Origin: Delphinapterus leucas
Taxonomy: Eukaryota; Chordata; Mammalia; Artiodactyla; Monodontidae
NCBI RefSeq assembly: GCF_002288925.2
Contig: NW_022098067.1
Coordinates: 3,332,886 to 3,396,885 of the forward strand
DNA length: 64,000 nt
Direction: 5' to 3'
Every line of letters starts with the position of its first letter. Positions within the stretch are counted from its first letter, which is position 1. The position numbers and the translations under genes are program-made. Of the stretch, positions 11,521-23,085 are shown in pieces. The notes beneath the pieces are model-generated. The model worked only from the letters and a program-made list of their open reading frames with translations. It was not told the DNA's origin and did not search any database.

Positions 11521-12055
11521 ATTTTTCTTTCTTTCTTTTTCTCCCTTTTCTTCTGAGCTGTGTCGATGACAGGGACTTGTTGCTCCAGCTGGGTGTCAGG
11601 CTTGAGCCTCTGAGTTGGAGAGCCGAGTTCAGGACTTTGGTCCACCAGAGACCTCCCAGGTCCACATAATATCCAATGGTGAAAGTTCTCCCAGAGATCT
11701 CCACCTCAACGCTAAGACCCAGCTCCACTCAAACACCAGCAAGCTACACTGCTGGACACCGTATGCAAAACAACTAGCAATACAGGAACACAATGCCACC
11801 CATTAGAAGAAAGGCTGCCTAAAATCATAATAAGGTCACAGACACATCAAAACACACCACTGGACACAGTCCGGCCCACCAGAAAGACAAGACCCTGCCA
11901 CATCCACCAGAAAACAGGCACCAGTACCTTCCACCAGGAAGCCTATACAACCCACTGAGCCAACCTTACCCACTGGGGGCAGACACCAAAAACAACAGGA
12001 ATTATGAACCTGCAGCCAGCAAAAAGGAGGCCCCAAACACAGTAAATTAAGCAAA

Positions 12056-12942
12056 ATGAGAAGACAGAAAAACACACAGCAGATGAAGGAGCAAGGTAAA
12101 AATGCACCAGATGAAACAAATGAAGAGGAAACAGGCAGTCTACTTGAAAATCAATTCATAGTAATGAGAGTAAAGATGATCCAAAATCTTGGAAATAGAA
12201 TTCAGAAAATACAATAAATTTTTAACAAGGACCTAGAAGAACTAAAGAACAAGCAAACAAAGAAGAACAACACAATATTAAAAATTCTCTAGAAGGATTC
12301 AATAGCAGAATAACTCAGGCAGAAGAACGGATAAGTGACCTGGAAGATAAAATAGTGGGAATGACTACCACAGAGCAGAATAAAGAAAAAAGAATGAAAA
12401 GAATTGAGGACAGTCTCAGAGACCTCTGGGAAAACATTAAATGTGCCAACATTCGAATTATAGTGGTTACAGAAGAAAAAGAGAAAAAGAAAGGGACTGA
12501 GAAAATATTTGAAGATATTATAGTTGAAAACTCCCTTAATATGGGAAAGGAAATAGTCAGTAAAGTCTTGGAAGCCCAGAGAGTCCCGTACAGGATAAAT
12601 CCAAGGAGAAACATGGCAAGACACATAATAATCACACTATCAGAAATAAAAAACAAAGAAACAAATATTAAAAGCAGCAAGAGAAAAGTACCAAATAGCA
12701 TACAATGGAATCTCCAAAAGGTTAATAGCTGATCTTTCAGCATAAACTCTGCAAGCCAGATGGGAGTGGCAGGACATATTTAAAGTGATGAAAGGGCAAA
12801 ACCTACAAGCAAGATTACTCTACCCAGCAAGGATCTCATTCAGATTCGACAGAGAACTTAAAACATTTACAGACAAGAAAAGCTAAGAGGAATCAGCACC
12901 ACCAAACCAGCATTACAACAAATGCTAAAGGAATTTCTCTAG
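12056..12942 (+). pseudogene. ORF1: L1 ORF1 (B), broken
   Basis: ATG at 12056 follows AAGCAAA, as in other copies, and the N-terminus reads Met-Arg-Arg-Gln-Lys-Asn. The frame stops near 12218 (CAATAA) and shifts again. A 125-residue piece at 12355-12732 carries the RRM/CTD region (EDSLRDLWENIKCANIRII, then EKEKKKGTEKIFEDI). The normal TAG end is at 12940-12942. The 15-bp insertion seen in D and E is absent (a TTTAACAAGGACCTAG context follows directly). Confidence 0.88.
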
Positions 12943-13000
12943 GCAGGAAACACAAGAAAAGAAAAAGACCTACAATAACAAACCCAAAACAATTAAGAAA

Positions 13001-16000
13001 ATTGGAATAGGAACATATGTATCGACAACTATCATAAATGTAAATGGATTAAATGCTCCAACCAAAAGATGTGGACTGTGAATGGATACAAAAACAAGAC
13101 CCATATATATGCTATCTACAAGTGATGCACTTCAGACCTAGGGACACATACAGACAGAAAGTGAGGGGACAGAAAAAGTTATTCCATGCACATGGAAATC
13201 AAAAGAAAGCTGGATAAGCAATTCTCCTATCAGACAAAATAGACATTAAAATAAAGACTATTATAATAGACAAAGAAGGACACTACATAATGATCAAGGG
13301 ATCAATCCAAGAAGAGGATATAAAAATTGTAAATAGTTTTTCACACAATATAGCAGCATCTCAATACATAAGGCAAATGCTAATTGCTGTAAAAGGGGAA
13401 ACTGACAGTAACACAATCATAGTAGGGGACTTTAACACCCCACTTATACCAAAGGACAGATCACTCAAAATGAAAATAAATAAGTAAACAGAATCTTTAA
13501 ATGGCACATTAAACAATGTGGACTTAAATGATATTTATAGGACATTCCTTCCAAAAACAACAGAATATGCTTCTCAAGTGCTCATGGAATATTCTCCAAG
13601 ATAGATCATACCTTGGGTCACAAATCAAGCCTTGGTAAATTTTAAAAAATTGAAATTGTATCAAGTAGCTTTTCCGACCAGAACGCTATGAGACTAGTTA
13701 TCAATTACAGAAAATAAATTGCAAAAATGCAAACACTTGAAGGCTAAAAAATACACCACTAAAAAACCAAGAGATCACTGAAGAAATCAAAGAGGAAATA
13801 AAAAAATACATAGAAACAAATGACAATGAAAACACAACAAAACAAAACCTATGGGATGCAGTAAAATAAATTCTAAGAGGGAAGTTTGCAGCAATACAAT
13901 CCTACCTCAAGAAACATCTCAAATAAACAACCTAACTGTAGACCTAAAGCAATTAGAGAAAGAAGAACAAAAATAAACCTAAATTTAGGAAGGAAATAAA
14001 CCATAAAGATCAAATCAGAAATAAATGAAAAATAAATGAAGGAAATGATAGCAAAGAACAATAAAGTTAAAAGCTGGTTCATTGAGAAGATAAACAAAAT
14101 TGATAAACCATTAGACAGACAAGTGAAGGAAAAAAGGGAGAAGACTCAAATCAATAGAATTAGAAATGAAAAAGGAGAAGTAACAGCTGACACTGCAGGA
14201 ATGAAAAGGATCATGAGAGATTACTACAAACAATTACATGCCAACAAAATGGACAACCTGGAAGAAATGGGCAAACTCTCAGAAAAGCACAACCTTCAGA
14301 GACTGAACCAGGAAGAAATAGAAAATATAAACAGCCCAATCACAAGCACTGAAATTAAAACTGTGATAAAAAATCTTCCAACAAGCAAAAGCCCAGGACC
14401 AGGTGGTTTCACAGGTGAATTCTATTAAACATTTAAAGAAGAGCTAACAGCTATCCTTCTCAAACTGTTCCAAACTACAACAGAGGGGAACACTCCCAAA
14501 CACATTCTATGAGGCTACCATCACCTTAAGACCAAAACCAAATAATGATGTCAAAAAAAAAAGAAAACTACAGGCCAATATGACTGATGAACATAGATGC
14601 AAAAATCCTCAACAAAATACTAACAAACAGAATCCAACAGCACATTAGAAGGATCATATACCATGATCAAGTGGGGTTTATCCCAGGAATGCAAGGATTC
14701 TTCAATATATGCAAATCAATCAATGTGATACTATATAACAAATTGAAAGAGAACAACCATATGATCATCTCAATAGATACAGAAAAAGCTTTCAAAAAAT
14801 TCAAAACCCATTTATGATAAAAACCCTCCAGAAAGAAAGCATAGAGGGAATTTACCTCTACATAATACAGACCATATATGACAACTCATGGTCAACATCA
14901 TTCTCAATGATGAATAACTGAAACCGTTTCCACTAAAATCCGGAACACGACAATGTTGCCCACTTCTACCACTATTATTCAACATAGTTTTGGTAGGTTT
15001 AGACACTGGAATCAGAAAATGAAAATAAATAAAAGGAATACAAATCAGAAAAGAAGAAGTAAAGCTGTCACTGTTTGCAGATGCCATGATACTATACATA
15101 AAGAATCCTAAGGATGCTACTAGAAAGCTACTAAAGCTAATCAAAGAATTTGGTAAAGTAGCAGAATACAAAATTAATGCACAGAAGTCTCTTGCATTCC
15201 TATACACTAAAGATGAAAAGTCTGAAAGGGAAATTAAGGAAACTCTCCCATTTACCACTGCAACATAAAGAATAAAATACCTAGGAATAAACCTACCTAA
15301 GGAGACAAAAGGCCTGTATGCAGAAAACTATAAGACTCTGATGAAAGAAATTAAATATGAAACAAACAGATGGGGAGATATACCATGTTGTTGGATAGGA
15401 AAAATCAACATTGTGAAAATGACTTTACTACCAAAAACCATCTAAATATTCAATGCAATCCCTATCAAACTACCAATGGCATTTTTCACCGAACTAGAAC
15501 AAAAAGTTTCACAGTATTGAAACAAAAAAGACCCTGAATAACAAAAGCAATCGAGAAAGAAAAATGAAGCTGGAGTAATCAGGATCCCTGACTTCAGACT
15601 ATACTACAAAGCTTCAGTAATGAACACAGTATGGTACTGGCACAAAAACCGAAATGTAGATCAATGGAACAGGATAGAAAGCCCAGAGGTAAACCCACGC
15701 ACATATGTTCACCTTATCTTTGATAAAGTAGACAGGGATATACAATGGAGAAAAGACAGCCTCTTCAATAAATGGTGCTGGGAAAACTGGACAGCTACAT
15801 GTAAAAGAATGAAATTAGAACACTCCCTAACACCATACACTAAAATAAACTCAAAATGTATTAAAGACCTAAATGTAAGGCCATACACTGTAAAAATCTT
15901 GGAGAAAAACCTAGGCAGAACACTCTATGACATAAATCACAGCAGGAATCTTTCTGACCCCCCTCATAGAGAAATGTAAATAAAAACAGAAATAAATGAA

Positions 16001-16788
16001 TGGGAACTAATGAAACTTAAAATCTTTTTCACAGCAAAGGAAACCATAAACAAGACAAAAAGGCAACCCTCAGAATGGGAGAAAATATTTGCAAATGAAG
16101 CAACTGTCAAAGGATTAATCTCCAAACTTTACAAAGAGCTCATGCAGCTCAATGTCAATAAAAAACAAGCAACCTAGTCCAAAAACTGGCAGAAGATCTA
16201 AATAGGCATTTCTCCAAAGAAGATATACATATTGCCAACAAACACATGAAAGGATGCTCAACATCACTAATCATTAGAGAAATGCAAATCAAAACTACAA
16301 TGAGGTATCACCTCACACTGGTCAGAATGGTCATCATCAAAAAATCTACAAACAATAATTGCTGGAGAGGGTGTTGAGAAAAGGGAACCCTCTTGCACTG
16401 TTGGTGAGAATGTAATTTGATACAGTCATCTGGAGAACATTATGGATGTTCCTTAAAATACTAAAAGTAAAAATACCATATGACTTAGCAACCCCACTAC
16501 TGGACATGTACTCTGAGAAAACAATAACTGAAAAAGTGTCATGTACCACAATGTTCATTGCAGCTCTATTTATGATAGCCAGGACATGGAAATAACCTGT
16601 GTCCATCGATAGGTGAATGGATAAAGAAGATGTGGCCATATATACAATGGAATATTACTCCGATATAAAAAGTAACAAAATTCAGTTATTTGTAGTGAGG
16701 TGGATGGACCTAGAGACTGTCATAGAGTGAAGTAAGTCAGAAAGAGTAAAACATATAGTGTATGCTAACACATATATATGGAATCTAA
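13001..16788 (+). pseudogene. ORF2: L1 ORF2 (B), broken, RT motif FADA
   Basis: About 3.79 kb, the usual ORF2 length. The start codon is ATT instead of ATG (13001-13003), and the end is TAA at 16786-16788. Endonuclease landmarks include GDFNTPL (13420-13450). The RT region has GFIPGMQGF near 14680 and SIDTEKAF near 14770. At 15074-15085 the catalytic motif reads Phe-Ala-Asp-Ala (TTT GCA GAT GCC), followed by [10 protein letters not shown]. Many stops and shifts are present, for example TGA where Leu is expected near 13078. The second catalytic Asp replaced by Ala, and its neighbours, are identical in copy F. Confidence 0.9.
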
Positions 16789-17171
16789 AAAAAATAAAAA
16801 CAAAACATGGTTTTGAAGAAGCTAGGGGCAGGACAGAAATAAAGACACAGATGTAAAGAATGCAATATAGACACGGGGAGGGGGAAGGGTAAACTGGGAT
16901 GAAGTGAGAGAGTGGCATGGACATATGCACATTAGCAAATGTAAAATAGATAGCTATTAGGAAGCAGCCACATAGCACAGGGAGAACAGCTCAGTGCTCT
17001 GTGTCCACCTAGCAGGGTGGGATAATGAGGGTGAGAGAGAGACACAAGAGGGAGGGGATATGGGGAAATATGTATATATATAGCTGCTTCACTTTGTTTT
17101 AATGCAGAAACTAACACGCTATTGTAAAGCAATTATACCCCAATAAAGTTGTTAAAAGAAAAAAAAAAACA

Positions 17172-17507
17172 ACATTCTCAAGATATAGGAAGGGTCAATA
17201 TTTCAGTTCAACTCTGAAGGCAGGAAAAAAAAAAGCAAAAACAAAACCAATGTTCCAGCACAAAGCAGCTAGGCAAAGTGAAATTTCCCTTTACTCACAG
17301 GAGGGTCAACCTTTTTGTTCTATTTACACCTTCAACTGATTGGGTGAGGCTCACCTACACTGGGAAGTGCAACCTACTTTGCTCAGTCAACCATTTCAAA
17401 TGTTACTCTTATCCAGAAACACCCCAAGACACACCTAGAAAAATAGTTGACTAAATATCTGGGCACCCATGGCCCAATCAAGTTGATACATAAAATTAAC
17501 CATCACA
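17172..17507 (+). mobile_element. Right part of the ancient repeat split by L1 B
   Basis: Continues the family begun at 2301: CTCAAGATATAGGAAGGGTC, then TTTTTGTTCTATTTACACCT, GATTGGGTGAGGCTCACC, TCCAGAAACACCCCAAGACA and a final ACATAAAATTAACCATCACA ending at 17507. The left half ends in CTCGA and the right half starts in CTCAAGA, so the two join across B with little or no loss. An exact target duplication for B could not be resolved because both sides are mutated. Confidence 0.75.
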
Positions 17508-17734
17508 GGTTCAATTTTCATTTATTTAGGTTTGTGTTTTTTAATCATAGTTATGCAAGCCACCTTAATAGATCAAAGTAATTTTTTCCCTCTTCAACGT
17601 TATTTTATTTGTTTCTAATTTTCTTTATCAGCTCCTCTGCTTCTGCTTGTGGTGTAAATCAGGGTTCTTCCTGGACATTCTTTCCCAGGTAAACTCATTT
17701 TTCACATGGCTTCAACTTCTGTTCACTGATGGTT
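17508..17734. other. Unassigned AT-rich spacer
   Basis: Short T-rich sequence between two repeats. Nothing recognised. Confidence 0.4.
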
Positions 17735-18093
17735 TAGTCATAACAAAATACAATAGATTTGGAAGAGTTCAACAATAGAAATGCATTTTCTCACAGTCAG
17801 TCTTGGAGGCTGGAAGTCTGAAATCAATGGACAAACAAGGTCAGTTCCTGGAGAGACCTCTCTTCCTGGCTTGCTGATGACTGTATTCTTGCTGTGTCCT
17901 CACTTGGCAAAGAGAGCAAGTGAGCAGGCTATTTGGTGTGTCTTCTTATATGAGCATTAATTCTTGAGGGACACATCTTGATGATCTTATCTAAACCTAA
18001 TTACCTTCCAAAGGACCCACCTCCAAATACTGTCCACTGGGAAGTAGGATTTCATTATACGAATTTTGGGTAGGATGCGTTCAGCCCATAGCA
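17735..18093 (-). mobile_element. MaLR (MLT1-like) solo LTR, minus strand
   Basis: Read on the minus strand it starts TGCTATGGGCTGAACG and includes CAGTATTTGGAGGTGGGTCC, GTGAGGACACAGCAAGAA and GACTTCCAGCCTCC. It ends in a TGTGAGAAAATGCATTTCTA-type LTR end, then TTTTGTTATG. These are hallmark blocks of mammalian MaLR LTRs (ERVL relatives). No internal retroviral genes are attached. It faces a second LTR of similar type. Confidence 0.7.
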
Positions 18094-18131
18094 ATTGATA
18101 GTATCCAAGCCTATATTTTGGCCAGAATGAC

Positions 18132-18535
18132 TATTATGATCTGAATTGTATTCCCCCCTTTAATTCGTATTTTGAAGTACTAACTTGTATTTGGAGATAG
18201 GGCCTTTAAAGTGGTTAAGAGTTTAAGCTAAATTTAAAATAAGGCTGTTAGGGTGGGTACTAATGTAATCTAAACAGAAGAATTTCTTTGAAGGAGAGGT
18301 TATTTGGACACACAAAGAAATACCAAGGGCCCATGTTCACAAAGGGACATTTATGTGAGGACACAGCAAAAAGGTGGCCATTGGCAAGACGAAGAAAGAG
18401 GGCTCAGAAAAAGAAAGCCTGCTGGCATCTTGATCTTGGATTTCCAACTTCCAGAACTGTGAGAAAATGAATTTATGTTGTTTCAGCCACCCAGTCTGTG
18501 GTGTTTTGTTATGGCAGTACTGGCAACCTGGTACA
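18132..18535 (+). mobile_element. MaLR (MLT1-like) solo LTR, plus strand
   Basis: Starts TATTATGATCTGAATTGTAT and includes TATTTGGAGATAGGGCC, GGACACAGCAAAAAGG, CTTCCAGAACTGTGAGAAAA and GCCACCCAGTCTGTGG. It ends TTATGGCAGTACTGG...GGTACA. The order and spacing of blocks match MaLR LTRs. A 60-residue open frame within it (18288-18470) is incidental. It has no linked gag or pol remnants. Confidence 0.75.
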
Positions 18536-19353
18536 TTGGTTTTCTAAAAACTTGTACCTGTATTTTAACTGACTATGGAATGTTATTGCTTAGATATTCT
18601 ACCAGCAATTTTAAGTAAACCTGTCTCAAAATGAACTCAATATTACTTCTTGTCTGCATCCAACTTTCAGCACACCACCTTCCAAATAGACAGGGTATAA
18701 GGAAACATGCCTTGGGCCTTGTGCTTTAAAGTTCTCCTCTCTTGTTACTCTCCAGCTGAACGGTTCTACTCAGGTTAAGAGATTGGCAGGACTAATGATG
18801 TACCCGCTTGTGGCTTGATCCTTACTTCTGCACCACACTTCCTGTTCCAGGACCTCTCAATTCCCTCTCTTGAGCCTGCATGGATTTCTTCCCAGGGGTT
18901 GTTCCCTTGAAAGCAGACCTCACCTACAGGTATGCTAACCCTTGCACCTGAGGGGTGAGTGTTCAATGGATGTCTGTTTCCAAGGGATTTGGACATGCAG
19001 GCTGGGGTCTTCACATAAAGGACACAGGGTCATGGGTGGGAAGAGAGGGGAGGTGGGGACCAGCTATCTCTCTGTCACCATGTCCTAGTACAAAACTTTG
19101 GGAAGTCCAAGAGTTCTAAACTTAAAACTGGCCTTCCAGGTTATGTAGGTGAGGGAGTAGAACACCTTTACTAAAGCATTTGTTGCTTGCTTCATAACTT
19201 TCATATATGCAGACATATGTAAGAAGGGCTTATTTTCACTTTTGTACTGGGTCCCACCCATGTTAAGGACAGGACAGCTCTTCACACATGACTACCAAAT
19301 CTTTTTCCTCTTATGTTCTATTCTCAGTGAATGCGACTAGCAGACACCTGCTT
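18536..19353. other. Single-copy sequence, nothing recognised
   Basis: Moderate GC content, with only short chance frames on the minus strand (18775-19014, 19085-19285). These lack family similarity I can recognise and have no convincing exon structure. No repeat identified. Confidence 0.4.
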
Positions 19354-19366
19354 TAAGCTTATCATC

Positions 19367-19569
19367 ATTTTGGGGGGGGGGTATGTGGGCCTCTCACTGT
19401 TGTGACCTCTCCGATTGTGGAGCACAGGCTCCGGACACGTAGGCTCAATGGCCATGGCTCACGGGCCTAGCCGCTCGGCGGCACGTGGGATCTTCCCGGA
19501 CCGGAGCACGAACCCATGTCCCCTGCATCAGCAGGCGGACTCTCAACCACTGTGCCACCAGGGAAGCCC
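19367..19569 (-). mobile_element. CHR-type SINE, minus strand, with G-run next to its tail
   Basis: On the minus strand it starts GGGCTTCCCTGGTGGCACAG and follows the CHR consensus closely through the tRNA-like part and body. It is flanked by a perfect 13-bp duplication TAAGCTTATCATC at 19354-19366 and 19570-19582. On the plus strand the tail side reads ATTTT followed by ten G residues (19372-19381), where a T-run (A-tail) is expected. Confidence 0.94.
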
Positions 19570-19782
19570 TAAGCTTATCATCTTTGATTCCTTCTTTCTC
19601 CCATTCCTTATACTACATGAATCAGCTGCCTTGTCAATTATACCTTCTAGATACCCCTTACAACTTTCCACTTCTCTTTATCTTTACAAACACCACTGTA
19701 GTCCCAACCTACTCTCTTGCCTAGATCCCTATATTCAATCTTGTATCAATCTATTCATTTTCCCGTATTGACGCTAAAGCAA

Positions 19783-20682
19783 CATCACTAATTATTAGAG
19801 AAATGCAAATCAAAACTACAATGAGGTATTACCTCACACCGGTCAGAATGGCCATTATCAAAAAATCTAGAAACAAGAAATTCTGGAAAGGATGTGGTGA
19901 AAAAGGAACCCTCCTGCACTATTGGTGGGAATGTAAACTGATAAAACCACTATGGAGAACAGTACAGAGGTTCCTTAAAAAACTAAAAATAGAACTACCA
20001 TATGACCCAGCAATCTCACTACTTGGCATATACCCTGAGAAAACCATAATTCAAAAGGACACATGTACCACAATGTTCATTGCAGCTCTATTTACAATAG
20101 CCAGGACATGGAAGCAACATAAATGTCCATCGACAGATGAATGGATAAAGAAGATGTAGCACATATATACAATGTAATATTACTCTGCCATAAAAAGTAA
20201 CAAAATTGAGTTATTTGTAGTGAGGTGGATGGGCCTAGAGTCTGTCATACAGAGTGAAGTAAGTCAGAAAGAGAAAAACAAATACTGTATGCTAACACAT
20301 ATATATGAAATCTAAAAAAAAAAAAATGGTACTGATGAACCTAATGGCACGGCAGGGATAAATATGTAGACACAGAAAATGGACTTGAGGACAGAGTGGT
20401 GGAGGGGGAAGCTGGGGCGAAGTGAGAGTAGCATTGACGTATATACACTACCGAATGTAAAATAGTTAGCTAGTGGGAAGGAGCAGCATGGCACAGGGAG
20501 ATCAGCTTGGTGCTTTGCAATGACCTAGAGACTTGGGATGGGGAGGGTGGGAGGGAGACACAAGAGGAGGGTATATGAGGATATATGTATGCATATGGCT
20601 GATTCACTTTGTTGTACAACAGAAACTAACACAGTATTGTGAAGCAATTATATTCCAGTAAAGATCTATTAGAAAAAGAACA
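19783..20682 (+). mobile_element. 5'-truncated L1 (H)
   Basis: Holds only the last ~0.5 kb of ORF2 and the 3' UTR. An open frame at 19803-20159 (118 residues) covers the C-terminal segment with the zinc-knuckle region, but its first Cys is Phe (FWKGC...H....C). The frame ends at a premature TAG near 20157. A 3' UTR G-rich tract lies near 20400. A 13-bp target duplication with one mismatch (GACGCTAAAGCAA at 19770-19782, GAAGCTAAAGCAA at 20683-20695) shows a 5'-truncated insertion. Confidence 0.92.
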
Positions 20683-20711
20683 GAAGCTAAAGCAAACTTT
20701 AAAAACAAACA

Positions 20712-21200
20712 AATGAACAAACAAATCTAATCTGATCTTGTATATGTCTATTAAAACTGTTCAATGGTTTGTTATTTTTTTCAGGCTCAAGTCCACACTG
20801 TTATCTTGTTACACAAGGACCCTCATGATCCAAGCTTACTTTCCTGGCTTTAGCTCTGGCACTCATATACTTACCCAAATTATATAGAATCATGAGTTTC
20901 TTTTAGTTCCTGGAATTTGTCTTATTCTCTCTAACTTTATTGTTTTCACAGGTCCCATTTGTCTGGCTAATTTCTATTTATTCTGCAGATCCCAACTTAA
21001 AATCACATCTCCCGGAAGATTTCCCTGAACTGTCAAACTTGCATCCATTGCCTCATAGGGACCTACATTTTATAATGTTTATTTTACACTAATTATCTAT
21101 TTACCCCCAAGGCTGTTGAGGTTGTGACTGTCTTGTTCAATTTTATATCCACAGTGATTAGCAGAGTGCACATAGCAGAAGCAATAGAAATAACAATTTA
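20712..21200 (+). mobile_element. L2 fragment
   Basis: Ancient L2-like blocks in consensus order: AAACTGTTCAATGGTTTG, AGGCTCAAGTCCACACTG, GGACCCTCATGATCC, CAACTTAAAATCACATCTCC followed by GAAGATTTCCCTGAACTGTC, and TGTTGAGGTTGTGACTGTCT with CACAGTGATTAGCAGAGTGC near the 3' end. Too decayed to encode anything. Confidence 0.68.
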
Positions 21201-23085
21201 TGAAACTGAAAACAGAAGTTATATACATTTTTACATTGCTAAAGCTATGAAACATTGACATCATATAAAATTCACATGTATTCTGTGTTTAAAATATACT
21301 TGAAATACTATTTTGACATTTCCATTTTCTGTTCATACTCAGTATAAATAATGCATAGTATTGAAGTGTTTATTGAAAAGGTGTGCTTGGTTTCCTTTAT
21401 GGAAAGTAGTATTGTCCTTAAAAATCCTGGCAGGAGAGGCCCCCACCAGTGGACCTCAACCCATGGCTAGGTGTTTATAGGGTCAACAGGTGGAAGCATA
21501 TGGATTCTAAATTTCCCTTTGGCACAACATTCTGGGTAATTGGAATGCTTGTTTGAATGGCCCTAAGCTCCATCTTGAATCTGTTTGGAACACTTCCTGG
21601 TTTTTCTTCCTAAGAGTAGACTGCATAGCCACTGTCCCCAAGCCTAAGCTTACAGGAGGAGGGGACCAAGTGGTGACTCTTTAAGGAAACTGATGGAACT
21701 GATTCATCTGTGCACACATGTGGATTTAAGACCTCTTGTAGTGAAGGATAAAGTCAGGGATAGGAAAAGAATTGAGGGGGTAGAAGAATCAGGGCCCTGG
21801 GGGCTGATTGAACTAGTTCTCCCTGAATCAACATGTTGAAGATCATAACAAATTTATGTTTGTCAGGGCAGGAGTTTAAAGCATACTTTATATAATGAAT
21901 TTTTAAAGATATTTTAGCAATTTGAAAAATTAATTTATAAATTTTAAATATTTTGACATATGGTTTGTGGACTCCATTTGTATTACTGTCACAGTCTCTG
22001 TACTCATTAGAGGTGATTCTAACAGAAAGTGACCAGACTTGTATGCATGCATATGTATGGTTTAGCATAATTTTTCTCTAATATCTGTTGAGATCTCCAG
22101 CAAAGATCTCTAGAGCTAAGTTAATTTCATACCTTTACCTCATTTACCTGAATGTAACTATTTACTCTCTTCCAAAATTATGCTATTCTTTAAAATGTAT
22201 TTCACACTTCTTTGGGGCTTATGCTACTTTTACAGTTTTAGAATGTCAGAGGTATTTGTACATTTAGCCTTAGTATCATCTGTTTTAAGATCTGTTATAA
22301 ATTTATTTTATCATCTCAAGATCACTTTCTTTAATTAACAGAAGATAAAATGTCCCTCTCAAGAAAGAAGAAGATTTACTCCTTTGAAATACATTTTTCT
22401 TGAGCTTGGCAAGCCAGAACTATTGCTCTATATTCTATATCTTAAATGATATCTTCAGCTATGTAAGCCTGTGTGTTGAAGAAAAAATGTAATAGATTAA
22501 ACTTTCTGATAACAACAGCTAACACTAAAGCAAAATCTTGCAGTTATTCATGTCATAGTTACACACACTAAAAAATATCCTCTCAGAAAAGTTAATATAT
22601 GTAATGATTTATGTTTATAAAGTATATAATAATATCCTTCCCCATGCACAAAGCTGCCAAGAATTTACCAACATACTCTGTAGAATCAATTTTTCAAATA
22701 CTTTACCTCATAATTTAAAGACAAAATAAAGTAAGAATAAGAGTTCATTTAAATATATATGCTTAGGTTCAACATACATCTTTAATCTTCATGAAAGCCA
22801 TCTCTTTTAAATTAACCTAAACAGTAAAATATTTAAAGGAAAGAGGTATCCTGAAATGGTAAAGTCCTTTTGCAGAGCCCAAATATAGATGAAGCACGGT
22901 AATTTGAGTGCTTGCTTTGTCTTTACATTTTTCACATTTTTTCAAAATGCACATGTCCTATGAAGGGCACTTCTGCTCTATTGTCACCTCAATGTAAAAC
23001 TTCATTCATTTCACTACTTTACTCCCTTAATAAATATAGGAGTTTGAATAATTTTTAATAGCTTAGAAATAAAGGGATTGGAGGT
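21201..23085. other. AT-rich single-copy sequence
   Basis: No gene or clear repeat was identified over 1.9 kb. A minus-strand 104-residue frame (21754-22068) looks incidental. It has no recognisable domain and no splice context. Confidence 0.4.

Larger units (their letters stand above)
11521..17169 (+). mobile_element. Full-length L1 (B), 3' segment
   Basis: Resumes the plus-strand L1 exactly after the right target duplication of C (11521-11534). It holds the rest of the 5' UTR (to 12055), ORF1, ORF2, a 3' UTR with the GGGGAGGGGGAAGGGTAA tract near 16877 and AATAAAG near 17142, then an A-run at 17159-17169. Both ORFs are heavily broken, consistent with an older element than C. Its RT motif is FADA rather than FADD, a change it shares with copy F. 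Confidence 0.93.

Noticed and set aside
21754..22068. 104-residue minus-strand open frame
   Set aside because: AT-rich, low-complexity composition, with no family match recognised and no gene context.
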